From NCBI GenBank assembly GCA_013396995.1, contig VWZP01005248.1, positions 1,177 through 65,176 of the forward strand: 64,000 nucleotides of DNA. Direction: 5' to 3'. A program made the position numbers and the translations under genes. Shown piece after piece: positions 38,201 through 59,700 of the stretch (positions are counted from its first letter, which is position 1; each line of letters begins with the position of its first letter). Source of the DNA: Dicaeum eximium (lineage: Eukaryota > Chordata > Aves > Passeriformes > Dicaeidae). Below the pieces are notes generated by a model, which was not told where the DNA came from, ran no database searches, and worked only from the letters and a program-made list of their open reading frames with translations.

Positions 38201-41200
38201 GTGGTGTGAAGCAACATCCAGGCAGACAAAACACTGGGAACTGGGGTGAAAATTTTCACTTCTCATAAGCTTCCTGGCCACTAAGCTTTTCAGTTGCAAC
38301 TAAATCCAGTAGGAATTGTTCATCTGAAACTCCTGAAGGGCTTTGACAATCCTAGAGAGGAGGAAAGAGCATATGCCTGTGTGCACTGCTGAAGGAAACA
38401 TGGTATCCCTCCTGAATCTCACACTGAAATAAGTGGAGATGGAAAAATTAGGCACCTTCTTATACAGGTCCAGACACTACACACCCTACATCTTACTGGT
38501 ATTATCACAACTATATCACTGAGAGCCCTGCAAATCTAGTCAAATATTTTACTTTTAGAGACTTCTCAGCATCGGTATTTTTGGGGAATATTAATCACAT
38601 AAGAAAAAGGAGCCTAAATTACTCATGTCTCATTTCAAAGCTGGAAGAAACTGAAAACAGAAACCTACTATTTTTATGTGTTCCACTGCTTTTACTGCTG
38701 CTCAGGGTCATCTAACCCATAAATTCAATTCAAAAGTAACATAAAATATGCACATGTTTACATAAAGGCTAAAAATGTTATACAAATGGCAAGAATGGGA
38801 ATGGCTTTTAAATTATATAGCAAAAGTAACAAATTTAAATAAAACACGAATAGTAAGAACTAGAACATACACTGCTTTATGCCTCTCCAACTCATTCCAG
38901 CTTAATGAGTTATGCAATATCTTTTATTTATATATCTATATATATTGCCCTTGAATAAGCTGCTCTGGAAGGTTCACTCCCTAAGTTGAGTCATTACATG
39001 TTTCTTAATACACTTAATCTCACAGAATAGCTGCTCACATCAATCCACACCTAGCACATGCTGCGAAAACATCATTTATGAGCTACATCTCTTCACTGTC
39101 TGGATTTTGACTAGGTTTTTAAGACTAGGAAAAGGAAAGTAAGAATGAATGCACGCGAGCATGTGTAAATGTGCAATAATCACAGCTACTCATGCTTGTT
39201 TGTCTTCCTGCCATCTAGATTCAGCCTCTACTTTGTTCCTCAGGTATGGTATTGTCTGCCTCATACTTTTTATCTTCAAGCACTGAGCAGAAGTTCACTT
39301 CAAACTAGGAATCAGCTTGATATGATACAGGTTAAAAGATCTGTACCTACGCAGAATAAAATTGACTGATAGAACAACGCACTTTAGGGCAAAATTTATG
39401 CTTTTCTTTACAATGCCAGTGTTACCTAAACTGATGGATTTAATAGGAAATACCGAGACATAACGGGAAGGAAAATTTGACCTGAAATATCTGAAACAGA
39501 GGTGTAAAGCAAAGTACAACTTGATCTTATGTAAGCAAAAGTCAATTGTTATTTGCTGCTTTGTGTTATCCAAGTGACACTGGTGGTAACTATTAAAAAA
39601 AACTGGGAAAGATCACAGTCCAAAATAAAATGAAGTGAAATCTTAGCTTAGCTAAATCTGTGGCTAATGTGACTTTAAGGCAATCTGTGCTTTGTTTATC
39701 CTCTCCTTGCCTGCCCACTGGGCTGCAGGACAGAAGACAAGCTGAGAAAATACTGTGAGCCAAGGAGCTGGCCTAGATGCCTACCTGAGATACCTAAAGG
39801 CAAGCTTAGCTTTGGACAAGGCCCTGCTGGTTGTCTCTTGCAGTTTCTCTGTGGGAGTTACGGTCTGGGCAGATCCAGGACTTCCGTAGGCATTTTATCT
39901 GATGTAAAAGGGCTGAAATGGGAGTGATGAGTCACAGCACACCTCTTGTGCATGCTCTGTGACTACCATGGGTAAGGTCTTCTGCTGTCAAGTCCTGCAG
40001 TGACCATTAGACATGTCAACATCAGGACATGTGGGGCAGGAATAACTGGAGCCACAACTTACATTGTATTAAGGAAGCTGCCGTCTCATTTAAGGATTCT
40101 CCCATGATATGCAGCATGGAAAAATGGAACAAAATTCACCAGAGGTGCACTCTGAGCAATCTCAAAGCAGACAGTATTAAAGGGATGGAAAACACATCAG
40201 GTTTTAGTAAAATGCAGCGGCCCACTGGCTGCAGAAGGTATCCTGTGGCACAAATGTGATTGCAGGCAGTTGGCAGGAAGAGACAGGTCAGAGGGCTCAT
40301 GTTAGCTCAGGGCTGATCCAAATTTTTAAAAATCTTATCAATTTCCTAGCCTAATACTGAGTGAAATTTAATTAAAGTGGTGTTTGAATTTAAGTATTTC
40401 ACCATAATATCAGCTACCCACTCAGTACAACACTGCTCTCGTCACAGACATACTGATTGTGGTTTACAGAGCACTTGCTGCTTCTCCACAGAGGGCTGAT
40501 TGGTCCCATGATGATCATGCTCCTCCTGATTTCCAACTGTTACATTTCATTAAGAGACAGCTAAAACTGCCTCAGTGGTTTCCTCATATTACTTTACCAC
40601 ATAAGCAGTTGGTTCAACTACCATGAGGATCCAAGGAGTCAGGAACATGATGAGAGGGTGGCTTTTGAGAGTCTCTTCCTACACAGAGGTAGTCCCACTT
40701 CAAAAGGCTTTGGGAAACATTCTCATGAGCAACTGAAAATGCCTAAAGATCTCCTGGAGACTAAGGGGATCAGTGCATTTACATTATTCAAGCAAAATGA
40801 AACAGGAGAAATTAAGTAAACAATGAGCAAGAAATCAGCATTTTGTAAACAAACTCCTATTTGTTATTCATCAACATAATTTTGTTCCAGTTATCTTCTC
40901 TAATAAGTGTGTGTGCATTTTTTGTGCTACTCTTTCCTTATAGCATTACTTAAAATAGTGTTCTCACTATTTGGAGTGCCTTAGATACACAGCAGAAAGC
41001 CTCCTGCAGAAAGCCTTCACTACATTTTTACAGAGGGTCAGGCTTGTTGTCACTGAAGGTGATCAGATTTTACAGCCAAGTTTAACAGACAAAAGGATGC
41101 CCTATATCATCTGCTGGAGGCAGGCAGTGTAGTGAGCTTGAACATGTGTATAGATTCCAGGGTGAAAAGGGCATAAGCATATACACATAAAGGTTTTACA

Positions 41201-42779
41201 GAAATAGCAGGTGTTTGATGAATAGATAGACTCTGCCCTACAAGCTGCAAACCAACTATAACATAGTTCTAGGGCTCCTGAATATTAGCCCCTTTTTTAT
41301 CCAGCTTTTCTGCAGCACAAGGGGCATCATTAGACCAGCAGCAGAAGTACTTTGCTTAGCCCATACCTTGCTACATATGCTTGAAAAAGCTATTGCTTTG
41401 CTCAGCTTAAGCTACAGGGAGTTTCAGACCAGGGGCACACACCAATTTATTCTCAATATGCATAATGGTACCATGTTTGCTCTGACACTGGCTAAGACAG
41501 AGCTCTGCTCTTCTGGAGATACTGCTGGGTTTATTAGATAATGCAATCCTCAAAGCCCCTCTTCTGTTTCTCTCATTTATCTGTGCAGTGAACTATGATT
41601 TGGCCTATTTTCAATTAGCACAGAAGGGAAGCATCTCAGCTCTCTTCCCCTGTGGCTTTTCTATCCTGTGTATTCGCAATGTTTGCTTTTATAGCCTTTC
41701 CTTCTAGGGATGCAGGAAAGAAAACAGACCAATATAATTCATATTGCAGCATTGGGCAACAAGGTTGCTCCAATATACATGGTATTTCCTGGATGAAGTG
41801 ATGTTGCCAAGACAACAGATATCACAGGTAAAAGCCATTCTTCCTCAGGGCATACAATTCCACAAATAAATTCTGAAGACCCTGACCAAATACAAGTTCT
41901 TTCTCTCAGTAGTCATTTTGCTGATAAGGACATTAGGAGAAAGAAGTCATGACTACGCTGAAGAGCTCACAGCCAGCTCAATTCAATAAATGAAGCAGTG
42001 CCAGAAGACAAATAAATTATAAAACAGTTATGTCTTCACTGGCAACAGGGGCTCCAGGCCTCTGGAAGGCAATGTTCAGGTGTCGGCACATGGGATTGCC
42101 AATGGGATGCTGTTAATGGTTCCTGACTGATGGGAGGCAGTGGCCAGGGGCTGGCTCATGACCTTCCACAGGAGCAGCTCAGGTAACTCCTTCTCAACAG
42201 ATAAAAGAATACTAAAAATAATGCCCTGGCCAAAACGTGAATTAGCATTAATTTTGTTAATTCAGTGGCACCAATTCAAGCCTCAGCTGCCTGCATTCAG
42301 AAGGTGTAACAATGTGAGTGACACAGCTGAGGCTTGGCTTGATCTAAGTGCAGTCACTCAAACGAGGGCAGCTGAGTTAAGCCAGTCTCACAATCCTTGC
42401 AGTGAAATCAGAAAATGGACTAATCTGCTAGACTAACAAATGGGGGGATTTTGATTGGTTTTGTCAGCTTCTTGCGGTGCATTTTAGCCTGCAGGAATGT
42501 TGTCTGCACATTAATGCCAGAAACACCACAGCGTCACTGGCCTCTCATTTCAGCACAGTGCCTTTGCAGATTCAGATGCAAAAAACCATCATCAATATTT
42601 AGAGGTAGCCATTCCAAACTGGAAGTTTTCTGGGGCGTAAACATCACATCTAAATAAAAGATAGTGCACAGACTCGGGTTACTGGAAGGAATGAGTACAT
42701 TTACCAGAGCTCCTTCATTGCTGCTGCCAGCATGAGAGCTTTGTTTTATGGAGATCAACAGTGGATATCTGGCTGTGTG
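35261..42779 (-). other. 44 kb PHACTR1 intron, continued
   Basis: No exon, RNA gene or transposon recognised. A short (TA)-rich stretch lies at about 38925-38945. Open frames are below 110 codons and featureless. Confidence 0.75.
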
Positions 42780-43000
42780 GTCAGTTCAGATCCATCACTA
42801 ATTAAGAGCAGTTGTCACTGATTTCATTATTTTAATTTATAAACCAATACAGACGGATTTTCTGTAATAATCTTCCCACGACAGTCCTGCATTTGTCTGT
42901 GTGCAGAGTATCCTCCTGATCTCCCTCCGGGGTCTGATCGAAACCCCGCAAAAGCCTGCAGAGCGCCCTTCACATTCTGGCTCTTTTCAAAGCAAATGGA
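42780..43000. promoter_or_regulatory. candidate constrained block with a GC-rich hairpin
   Basis: A locally GC- and CpG-richer stretch inside AT-rich intron, holding CGGGGT (42928-42933) and its reverse complement ACCCCG (42943-42948) around a 9-base loop. CpG survives four times within about 50 bases, unusual here. A regulatory role is only inferred. Confidence 0.22.
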
Positions 43001-46000
43001 AGCATGAGCACACAAAGATTCTCCACTGATCATAAAATCCAAATCATTTCCATAAACAATTTCTCAGAAGCTTCTTATTCTGATGCTTATCTTCCTCACA
43101 GAAGTACATTTGATGAGAGATATTGCAGATATTTTGAAGTTAATATTGAGGTTGTAAAAGAATGCCGTATGTGCTGCCACTCTTCTAAACTCGTTGGCCA
43201 GCCTAAAACAGGAAGAGCCAAAGTGTCCTTTTCTATAGCAGCCAGCCAATGTCTTGTTTTCTCCCCTCCCTTCCTGCATATTTTTATCAGCAGCAGTGGC
43301 TACTTGTCTTTATATGCCTACATTGGTAATTCCACTACCTCCTTCCAATTTTGGTAAACTTCGGTCAGGACAAAAGATCATAAATTTGTAATGTTTCTAA
43401 AGTTCTGGAAGGATGGTTAGGGAAACTTGATTCAAATTGCCATTCTGAGGCTTGTGATCAGACAGCAAAAGATTCAGGAAGGAGCAACCCATACAAAATG
43501 GTGTTTCAAAAGTTCTGTTCCTCGTGGAATTATTGAGTTGGTTTTTTTCCTCAAGTATAAACTAGAATCCTTCAGCTTGAGGATTGAGATGGTGTATGAG
43601 AAGCCACTAGCTGGTGAGGAAAAACACTACCACTCAGGTATGCAAACTGTAGCCCAAATGTCCTCTAGTATTTCACTAACAGTCAACTACATCCTTTTTT
43701 TTTAAACTGATGTTTTACCTACCTGTAGCATCTTTTCTTATTAGATAGGAAACTGGGAGGAATGCTATTATGACTACTTAATACAGGCTTGATGCTATGC
43801 CCACAAAAAACAGAGAGAACCAAATGATCAATTTTACGGGGCTTTTGATCAGGTCCATAAAGCACACAGGCTATTAGATGTACATGTACAGTTTTGAAAA
43901 TGTAAGTGCCAGTACAGAAGTGGCAGTATTGATTGCTGCTGATAGTGATAGAAATGCATGGGCTTCAAATGGTCTTGGGGGAGAACTTAACTATAAAAGC
44001 TTGCAAGGGTGTTTTCTAAATATATGTGCACACCCTGGAAATTCTGCCTGCAGATATTGTTTATTACAGCAAAGATCTGAGCACCTGCCAAGTCCTACAG
44101 TCTTCTTTTGGGAACAGAACACCTCAGAAAGGTGACTGTGCAGCTGGCAGAAGCCTTCCTGGCCAGTCTGCATGAGTGAAGGCTTTTGGTATTCAGCAAC
44201 ACTCTGCCAGGCACCCTGTGCTGAGTGAGGACGGGCAGAATTCATCAGCTTCAGCAGGAAGAAAATCAAACTCATTGCCAGCCATTTTCAGCACAAATAT
44301 ATGTCACTGCCTTCAGGTAGAAGCATATCAGGACCTTCTTTGGTCCTTCCTCAGCGTACTGCTTATCTGTGCACATTCAGCTGTCAGCCCAATGCTACTT
44401 TTAACTGTGGAATTAATGAAGAGCACATGGAGACCAAGAGCTTCCTGCAAAACATAGGAAGGCGAGCAATTGGTGTTTTCATATTCAAGTGGTAGCTAGT
44501 GGCAGTCAAATCCCATATAACTTTTCTTTTAGAATAGGCAAACAATGCTGTTGGTTAAAGTTAAAATGTATGATTCGCCACAGCAAAAGGATGATTTTTA
44601 CTGCCTTTTGATAAAAGAATTGTTTAGTATTGCCAGATTAACTTGAAGAGATGCAAATAGAACTCTGAGGATAAAAAAGACCAATAGTGTTAATTACCAA
44701 ATTAAAACCTTTTAAAGAGGAACTAAGGTCTGTCCTTCAAAAATGCACATACACATACTCATCTGCAAAATAAGAGACTGGGCAACTCCATTTTTCAACC
44801 TAAAAACATATACCTGCTACTCCAGCAAGAAAAAAAGGAATAGTGAGTCATGTTCAGCACCATGGATCTATTCTATCACTACTTTTATCTAAAAGTGTGG
44901 AATATCCTGTAGATAATAAGCAATTCAGATGCAGTTAACAGCAGATAGTATTATATCTTCAGCCTACACAAACAGATAGTAACCAAAATAAGACTTATTT
45001 TTAACTACTTCTTTATACAGACATCATACTGTGGAACTGAAACATTCATCTGAAAGTGTATCAATAAAGCAAATTTTTAATATTCAGAAAATCTGCATGT
45101 TTTTCCAAATAGGGAGTTTAACTTCTAAAAGGAATGAGTAGTTTTCTCCCATGTTTTTAGTTTCCAAGATTTTCCTTTACATTTTAGAAATCCTTTTTAT
45201 TACCGTAATTTCAAAGTCTGAATTACTTGATTTTGTGAGCTGCAGAGCTGAAGAAACCCTACAAATGGTCAAACTGCAGTCAAGTCCTGTAGTACTTGAC
45301 AGTCCAGTATCTACAAGTGCTGTTTGCAACAAGACTGGGGTGGGTTAGCAGCAGAATTTGGAAGAGAACACAACAGCTTTCTCTCTTTGTTAAATGTTCT
45401 AATCACCACCTTGGACTTCCTTTTCCCAGTCCCTCAGGCAGTCTAAGTAGCCACGTAACCAGTCCCAGCAACCAAACAGAGCCTCTAGAACCCATCTCTT
45501 GTGACACCTCAGGTTGTCTGATCTACTCTTTCCTGCACATTAGCTCCTGTGTTGACTTACATGAGTGCTCAAGAAGAGCAATCTGAATTGGAGGTTCACC
45601 AATGCCACATTAAAAACTTATGTGGACACTTCAGTTCAGAACTAAATTTGCCTTAATGAATTAAAATAAAATGAATGAGTTTATGAACTGCTTAAACATC
45701 CACCCAAGGGTTTATGATGTTATGACTAATCTCTTTGATATTTATGGTTTGAATAATTCAAGTTACAATGTATAAACAAGCCCTAGAATAAACAAGACAG
45801 ACCAAGGTTTCTATGAAACTGTTCTTCATCAAGCTATCTTTGATTTCCAACTCATAATCTGTGTTTTCCTAATAAACCTCTGTATATAGGGGAATTCAGT
45901 TTCTCTTTCTAGCAACTATTTATTATTCCTCAACACACTAGCCGCAGCATCCCTGGAAAGAGCTCGTGAAAATGGTTTTGTCTGGGTGATTGCCATCCAT

Positions 46001-46769
46001 GTTTTAGATCCCCGCGGACCTGGAATTCTCGTCTCTGCTGCCAATACCCTATAGATTTAACTGTATGTGCCTTTTTAATGCAGCTCATGGACACAGAAAT
46101 AAAGGGCAACTACCGTGATTAAAAAGTCCCATCAGATTAGACCCACTGGGCTGCATGCTCACATGCCCACACCAACCCATTTCCCGATCACAACACGGGT
46201 CACATGTCACAGCAGGACTCGCTCGAGGTACCGCCATGCTGGCCTCAAGGATTCCTGCTTCATTTCCCCCCTGCGGGAAACACTGAGAGACAGCAAAACA
46301 GTTTTCTAGGAATAAAACTTCCTCAACAGCACTTCTCAGTGGAAGCATCATTGTGAAGACAAATTTCCTCATGGCTTCCTGTCACTGTGAAATGTTGTGA
46401 TTTTCTCCTACGCCTTTATAAAGGCAGTGAAAGCCCAAAGAACAAAAGCCAGCGGTCTGAGAAATACTAATTAATATCCATGCTTCACATGCAATCTAAA
46501 AATAAAATGCAGCTTCAACACATTTTGTTGTTAAATGAAATAATTCTAAAATAACCTATAAGGACACAGTCTGATGAAGACCCTCTGTTCATGAGTCATG
46601 GCAATAGAAGCTGAGGATATACAACAACTTTTTACACAAGAATAAGCTTATTCCAAACACACATTCTCTCTGCCCAGAGCCAGATATTCCATTATTGCTG
46701 ATTTGTTGCTAAAACAGTTAAAACATTTCCAATGGGCGTTGTTCTCTAATCAATATGCCATGAAAAAGC
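43001..46769 (-). other. 44 kb PHACTR1 intron, continued
   Basis: No exon or repeat recognised. A short CpG-bearing stretch with CCCCGCGGACC lies at about 46010-46022, ahead of a smooth AT-rich region; it may be regulatory, but the evidence is thin. Confidence 0.7.
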
Positions 46770-47060
46770 TTATGCTATGAACAGCATCTATTTTCAATCA
46801 TCACAATTTGTACTTTTTCTAATGGATTAATTGTATTTTATTATTTTAACATGAATGCACTGTTGCAGAATTATGTCGCAGCATTACAGTTTGGGTGGCC
46901 TCATATAATTTTCACACAGCAGCTGGAAATGTAATTAGCATAAAAACCAAACAGCCTCATTAAACATCTCTTTCCTGTAAGAAGGGACACATTTAGAGGC
47001 CTCGTTTCACACGTTCCATTACAGCTGGCACGGGGGTGTAGCAATCCCTAAACACATTTT
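46770..47060. promoter_or_regulatory. candidate conserved non-coding block
   Basis: The stretch carries GGATTAATTG and TGTAATTAGCAT homeodomain-type sites, ATGTCGCAGC and several evenly spaced AT-core motifs without microsatellite or transposon character. This is typical of constrained vertebrate intronic enhancers, but I judge by appearance only. Confidence 0.25.
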
Positions 47061-55332
<8,272 letters not shown>

Positions 55333-55800
55333 AAATCATAGAATCATAGAATTGTTTGGGATGAAAAAGACCTCTAAGATCGGGTCCAACCATTAACCCA
55401 GCACTGCCAAGTCCACCCCAAGCCACATCCCCAGATTTACACATCTTTTAAATCCTTCCAAAGATAGCAACTCCATCACTTCCCTGGCAGCCTGTTCCAA
55501 TACTTTACAACCATTTCCATTAATAAATTTATCCTAATATGCAATCTAAAAGCTCTCTGGTGCCACTTGAGGCCATTTCCTCTAGTCCTACCACTGGTTA
55601 CCTGGGAGAAGAGGCTGACCCCACCTGGCTACACCCTCCCTTTAGGTAGCTCTGGAGAGCTATAGTGTCCCCCCTGAGCCTCCTTTTCTCCAGGCTGCCT
55701 CAGATACTCATGATAAGACCTGTGCTCCAGAACCTTTACCAGCCCTTCTCCAGCATCCGTGTCTTTCTTGTAGTGAGGGGCCCAAGTCTAGTCCCATTTT
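55333..55800 (-). mobile_element. CR1 LINE 3' portion, about 470 bases
   Basis: The plus strand begins with two copies of the terminal octamer (AATCATAG AATCATAG AATT), then TTTGGGATGAAAAAGACC, TCCAACCATTAACCCAGCAC, AAGCCACATCCCCAGATT, CCTCTAGTCCTACCACTGGT, CCTCCTTTTCTCCAGGCTGC and GAGGGGCCCAAG. This is the reverse complement of the avian CR1 3' UTR and end of ORF2, so the element is on the minus strand, parallel to PHACTR1. The 5' end is truncated at about 55800. The short open frame at 55665-55850 lies inside it and is not a gene. Confidence 0.95.
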
Positions 55801-56350
55801 TTGGCCCACTCACTGCCCTCCAATTCTTATGCTTAACTTTTAACATTTAAACTTTTAATTTTGGATTTCAATACAGTCCCCACTTAGGGCTGAATTCCTT
55901 TGAAGAGGATAGAAATTTTCACTGAGCTTCTGTTCTTAAGATTTCAGTTATCTGCAACCTTTACCCTGCAATACACCATGATAGTCTCAATACTGAAAAA
56001 AAAACCCTGAAGAATTTAAATTACCCTTCTGACCTGATGAGAACAAGAGAAGTCTTGGGGATGGTTGCTTGACATAGTTATATATTGCATGGTCCCCCTG
56101 TCTCACATTTGCAAGGCAAAATTTATGCTGATAGTTTTAAAAAAATAACATCTCTGTCATTAAAGGCACAGAGAGAGGAAAGCCAGGACCACGAAGAGGG
56201 AAGGTACCAGCAACAAGACAGGTTGTCTCTGTGGCACCGTGCCACAGCTGTCAGGGATGCAAGAGGGTCTCAGATTCTGCCTTGGGCTGAAGCATGAAGC
56301 TCTCTCCCTAAAAAAAGCATCTGCATAGTTCAGGCAGCATGCAAGCGAGG
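55801..56350 (-). other. intron between CR1 and LTR
   Basis: No exon or repeat that I recognise. The 70-codon frame at 56085-56297 is featureless. Confidence 0.7.
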
Positions 56351-56416
56351 GGTTTGTGTGTGGTTTGTTGTTGGGTTTGTTTTTTTTTTTTTTTGCCTTT
56401 TTTTTAGGTTGTTGTT
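56351..56416. repeat. T/G-rich low-complexity tract
   Basis: GT-rich sequence with a run of 15 T at 56380-56394 and a run of 8 T at 56398-56405. It directly abuts the LTR at 56417 and was probably the insertion site. Confidence 0.8.
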
Positions 56417-56719
56417 TGTCACACTAGAGCACGACAAGAACTACACAGACACGCTTGTCTCACGGCAGGAAAAAAGCCAAGTTTTATTTACTCTTAGTGT
56501 TATATAAAGTTTTAAGGACAACCGTGGATTGTAGGATGAGGTTACCACCTCTCCAACCACACTGGTTAATGAAAAGGTTCATCAAACCTTCTCCGCCCAA
56601 GAGAAAAGGATGAAAACAAAAAGACAGTTAATAAAACATGTGCTGTGTTTACATAAACCAAGGTGAAAAGCTCCATTACAGAAATGAAAACAACAAGATA
56701 GCTGCAAATCAAAGCAACA
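56417..56719 (-). mobile_element. solo LTR-like element, alpharetrovirus-type layout
   Basis: The 303 bases start TGTCACAC and end AAGCAACA on the plus strand, so both ends carry the TG...CA inverted termini. On the minus strand a TATA box (TTTATATA, complement of 56501-56509) is followed about 15 bases later by AATAAA (56483-56488), then about 65 bases to the end. A polyadenylation signal squeezed between TATA box and R is the known layout of avian alpharetroviral LTRs. The flanks GTTGTT and GTTTTT match at five of six positions, in keeping with a 6-base duplication. No internal viral sequence is next to it. Family identity is inferred from structure, not from a match I can name. Confidence 0.55.
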
Positions 56720-59700
56720 GTTTTTGGTTTAGGTTTTTTTTTTTAGAGATACCATTTCCCAGACTTGTGTTGTAATGTGACACTGCCACTAAGACTGATT
56801 TGAGTGGTTTGCACATGCGTATCCATAAAGACAGGATGCAGACTGTCACGTCTCCTGCTCTGAAGACAACAGCCCAGTGTTTCTATTCACCTCTAGAATT
56901 TTAAATATTAACCTCAGGCATGAGCTTGAGCTCAGGAACCTCAGCAAGAGCACTGCTTTGAAGGGATGAGCACACCCACTCCACATTGACAGAATCACCA
57001 GAGATTTTGGCTGGGAAATTCTTATGTATCTCAATGGAAATTTTTTCGGGGCTTTAAGTGAGCCAAATTTAGGTTGGTTTTCATGGGAACAGCCAGAGAT
57101 GCATTTCTAACACAAAGGAGCTTTCATTATCAGAACTCCAGCTGAACCACTATTTGAGTCCCTCAGGTTTTGCAAGAAGGTTGGTTATTTTGTTATTGCT
57201 CTTTTGTTTGTTTTGAATGTTAACATACAACATAATCCTTTTTCCTGTAAAATATCAATGCCAGATACGGCTGCCTGTAACTTTTCAAAGAAGAAAAAGC
57301 TAGCCAGCAAGATACAGTGAACCCAGATATTTGAGTGGAAATGGTTAAAAACTGCTGTTCCTTGGCGTAATAAAGGCAGACCTTTCTGAGAACATCTCTT
57401 TTCAATTTAAAGCAGAGAGAATAAAAGACAATCTGGCCAAAGTATTTCATTCTGTTCCAGCTCTTTGTGCCTGACTGCCTGGAGAAATACCTTCTTATCC
57501 AAAGAACCCATTACAAAGCTCTGTCCTGTACAGGGGCTGGGACATGCTGTATCAAGGCTGGGAATTGCCTGGTTATGCTGAATAAACCATATGGGTAAAA
57601 AGAAGAGGAAATCAGAAATTTCCTTATACTTTCTGATTTCACTGGAACCTGCTGGACCTTGAAGACCAGCACAGGGTACAGACCACTGCCCTCTATTTAC
57701 AGATCCAAAGAGACCACTCCTTTTCCCCTTCCTCCATTTTTGAGATGCCTCTAGTTCAAGCACATAAGATCCCACTGTGTTCCACTGCTGTGATTTTTTA
57801 GTGATGGTGCTAAAAGTAATGGGCTGGCATTGTCTTTGGTGTCTTATTTAGGGGATACAGAAAGTGGCCCATTGAGCAAACTGGGAATGACACGCTACTG
57901 CTGAATTAGGCTTCCTGCAAATAAACCTACAGCTGGAACATATTGAAATTCCTCTTGCTGCTAACCCTCTCTCCTTTTCACCATCACTGAGCCAAGATCT
58001 CTGCTACCCAGGTGCCTTTGTTATGAAATCCCAGAGCTGCAACAACTTCTCTTTGCTAGCTGGTCCTAACTGGTATTGCTGAGGCCATTTCCTGGAGAAC
58101 TGGCACCCCTTAAAGACACTCTCCTTTCACAACACAACTCTGTCTCACACCAGCTGCGGTCTCACTGCCCCTGGGGAAGCTTTTCCCACTCAGGGTAAAT
58201 GAGTGTGGATTTACAGTCAGGCAAAACTAACATTGGAGTCAAAAAGAATTTACCCAGAGGGTGGGTTCACTGAAAGCCAAACACAGTGTCAAAATAATTT
58301 CCATATTTTGACTGTTCTTCCCTGAATTTCAGTATTGTCTCACACACAAATCTGTGGCCTCAGAGTCCTGCAGTGCCTGGCATCAGTCATGAAAGTGTCC
58401 CTTCTCCTCCATCCTCTCCAAACACACACAGTTCCAAGCTAACGCAAGTAACAGCTCTTTTTCCTTCTCATTCGCATTTCTCAGAAGGACATGAATTTTT
58501 TCATGAGGAATGCTCTCAAGAGCACTGCTAATTCAAAGCATAATAATCACTGGCTAGGAATAAACCACATTAGCATAAAGCCATGACAGTTTTAATACAG
58601 CAAGAATAAAAGCAGACCACGATGCAAGAAGCAAATGCCAGAATTCTGCGCTCTTCTCTGCTGCTGCATCTTTTGCTCAAGTTGGCCGGATTTCTCTGCC
58701 TTTTTGGCTCATAATAACTATTGACTGGCTGTGGGCTGCGACACCCACTGCTGACAGCAGGCTCTGTGGGCTGATTTCACACCTTTGCTGTTCCCAAAAA
58801 AGCTGGTACTTGCAGGAATGGAAAGTAACCCAGACCTTGCACTCTTTTTCTATTTTTTTTGCCTTCAAAGAGGAAAGCAGTCCCAGCAGTCCCAGCCTGA
58901 TCAGTCTGCTGAAGTGGGAGAGGGAACTGCCGTGTGCATTAGTACCTGAAGTCACACTGCAGAGATCTCATCTTGATGCTGGTGCCACAAATGTGATGTT
59001 TATGGGTTACAGGTGCTGCTTATACTCGGTGCTTTTGGGAACTTTTTCTGATTTTTTCCAGGACCTGAGAGATCTTTCTGAGACACAAAGAAATACTGGG
59101 ACCTGCACTTATGGCAAGAGGGTGATGCACTCCCCTGCCACTTTCTTCTGTCCAAGCTGTCATTCCAGAGCTAGCAATGAGGGAACTAAGCCTGAGAGTT
59201 TTCCAATGGCTGTTTGGCTGTGAGATGGCTCTCAAGATATTACTGTAGTTCTTAATACAGCTGAAGTTCATATAGACTTTATATAGGGCTTAAGCAAGAC
59301 TTGGAATTTTAATGAAAAAAACCCACCAAAAACTGAAATACTTTATATCCAAGTAATATGAAAAAAAATTTACATGTTTGAAATATATTACAAAGAAAAG
59401 AAGAGGCTAGGCCATTTTGGACCTGTTCTGTATGTTCTTATGATTTTCCCACATCTTTCAGTCGGGAGTTGATTTCCAGAAAGTCCCGTAAGAGACAACA
59501 CAGGGGTTGCCTACTTTTTGGATTTAAGAAGCACAGCACGCAGATCAAAGGCCCACCCAAAGACAAAAAAATTATGATGTTTTCCTGGAGAATGACAGCC
59601 AGTTCTGTCATTCCCACCACTGTCTGGGAATCACTTCATCTACTGATGTTGCTGATACATAATACCACAATATCCAACTTCCATTTTAGAAAAAACCCAC

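Noticed and set aside
58810..59223. 137-codon plus-strand open frame.
   Set aside because: No domain and no promoter or exon structure; wrong strand for PHACTR1.
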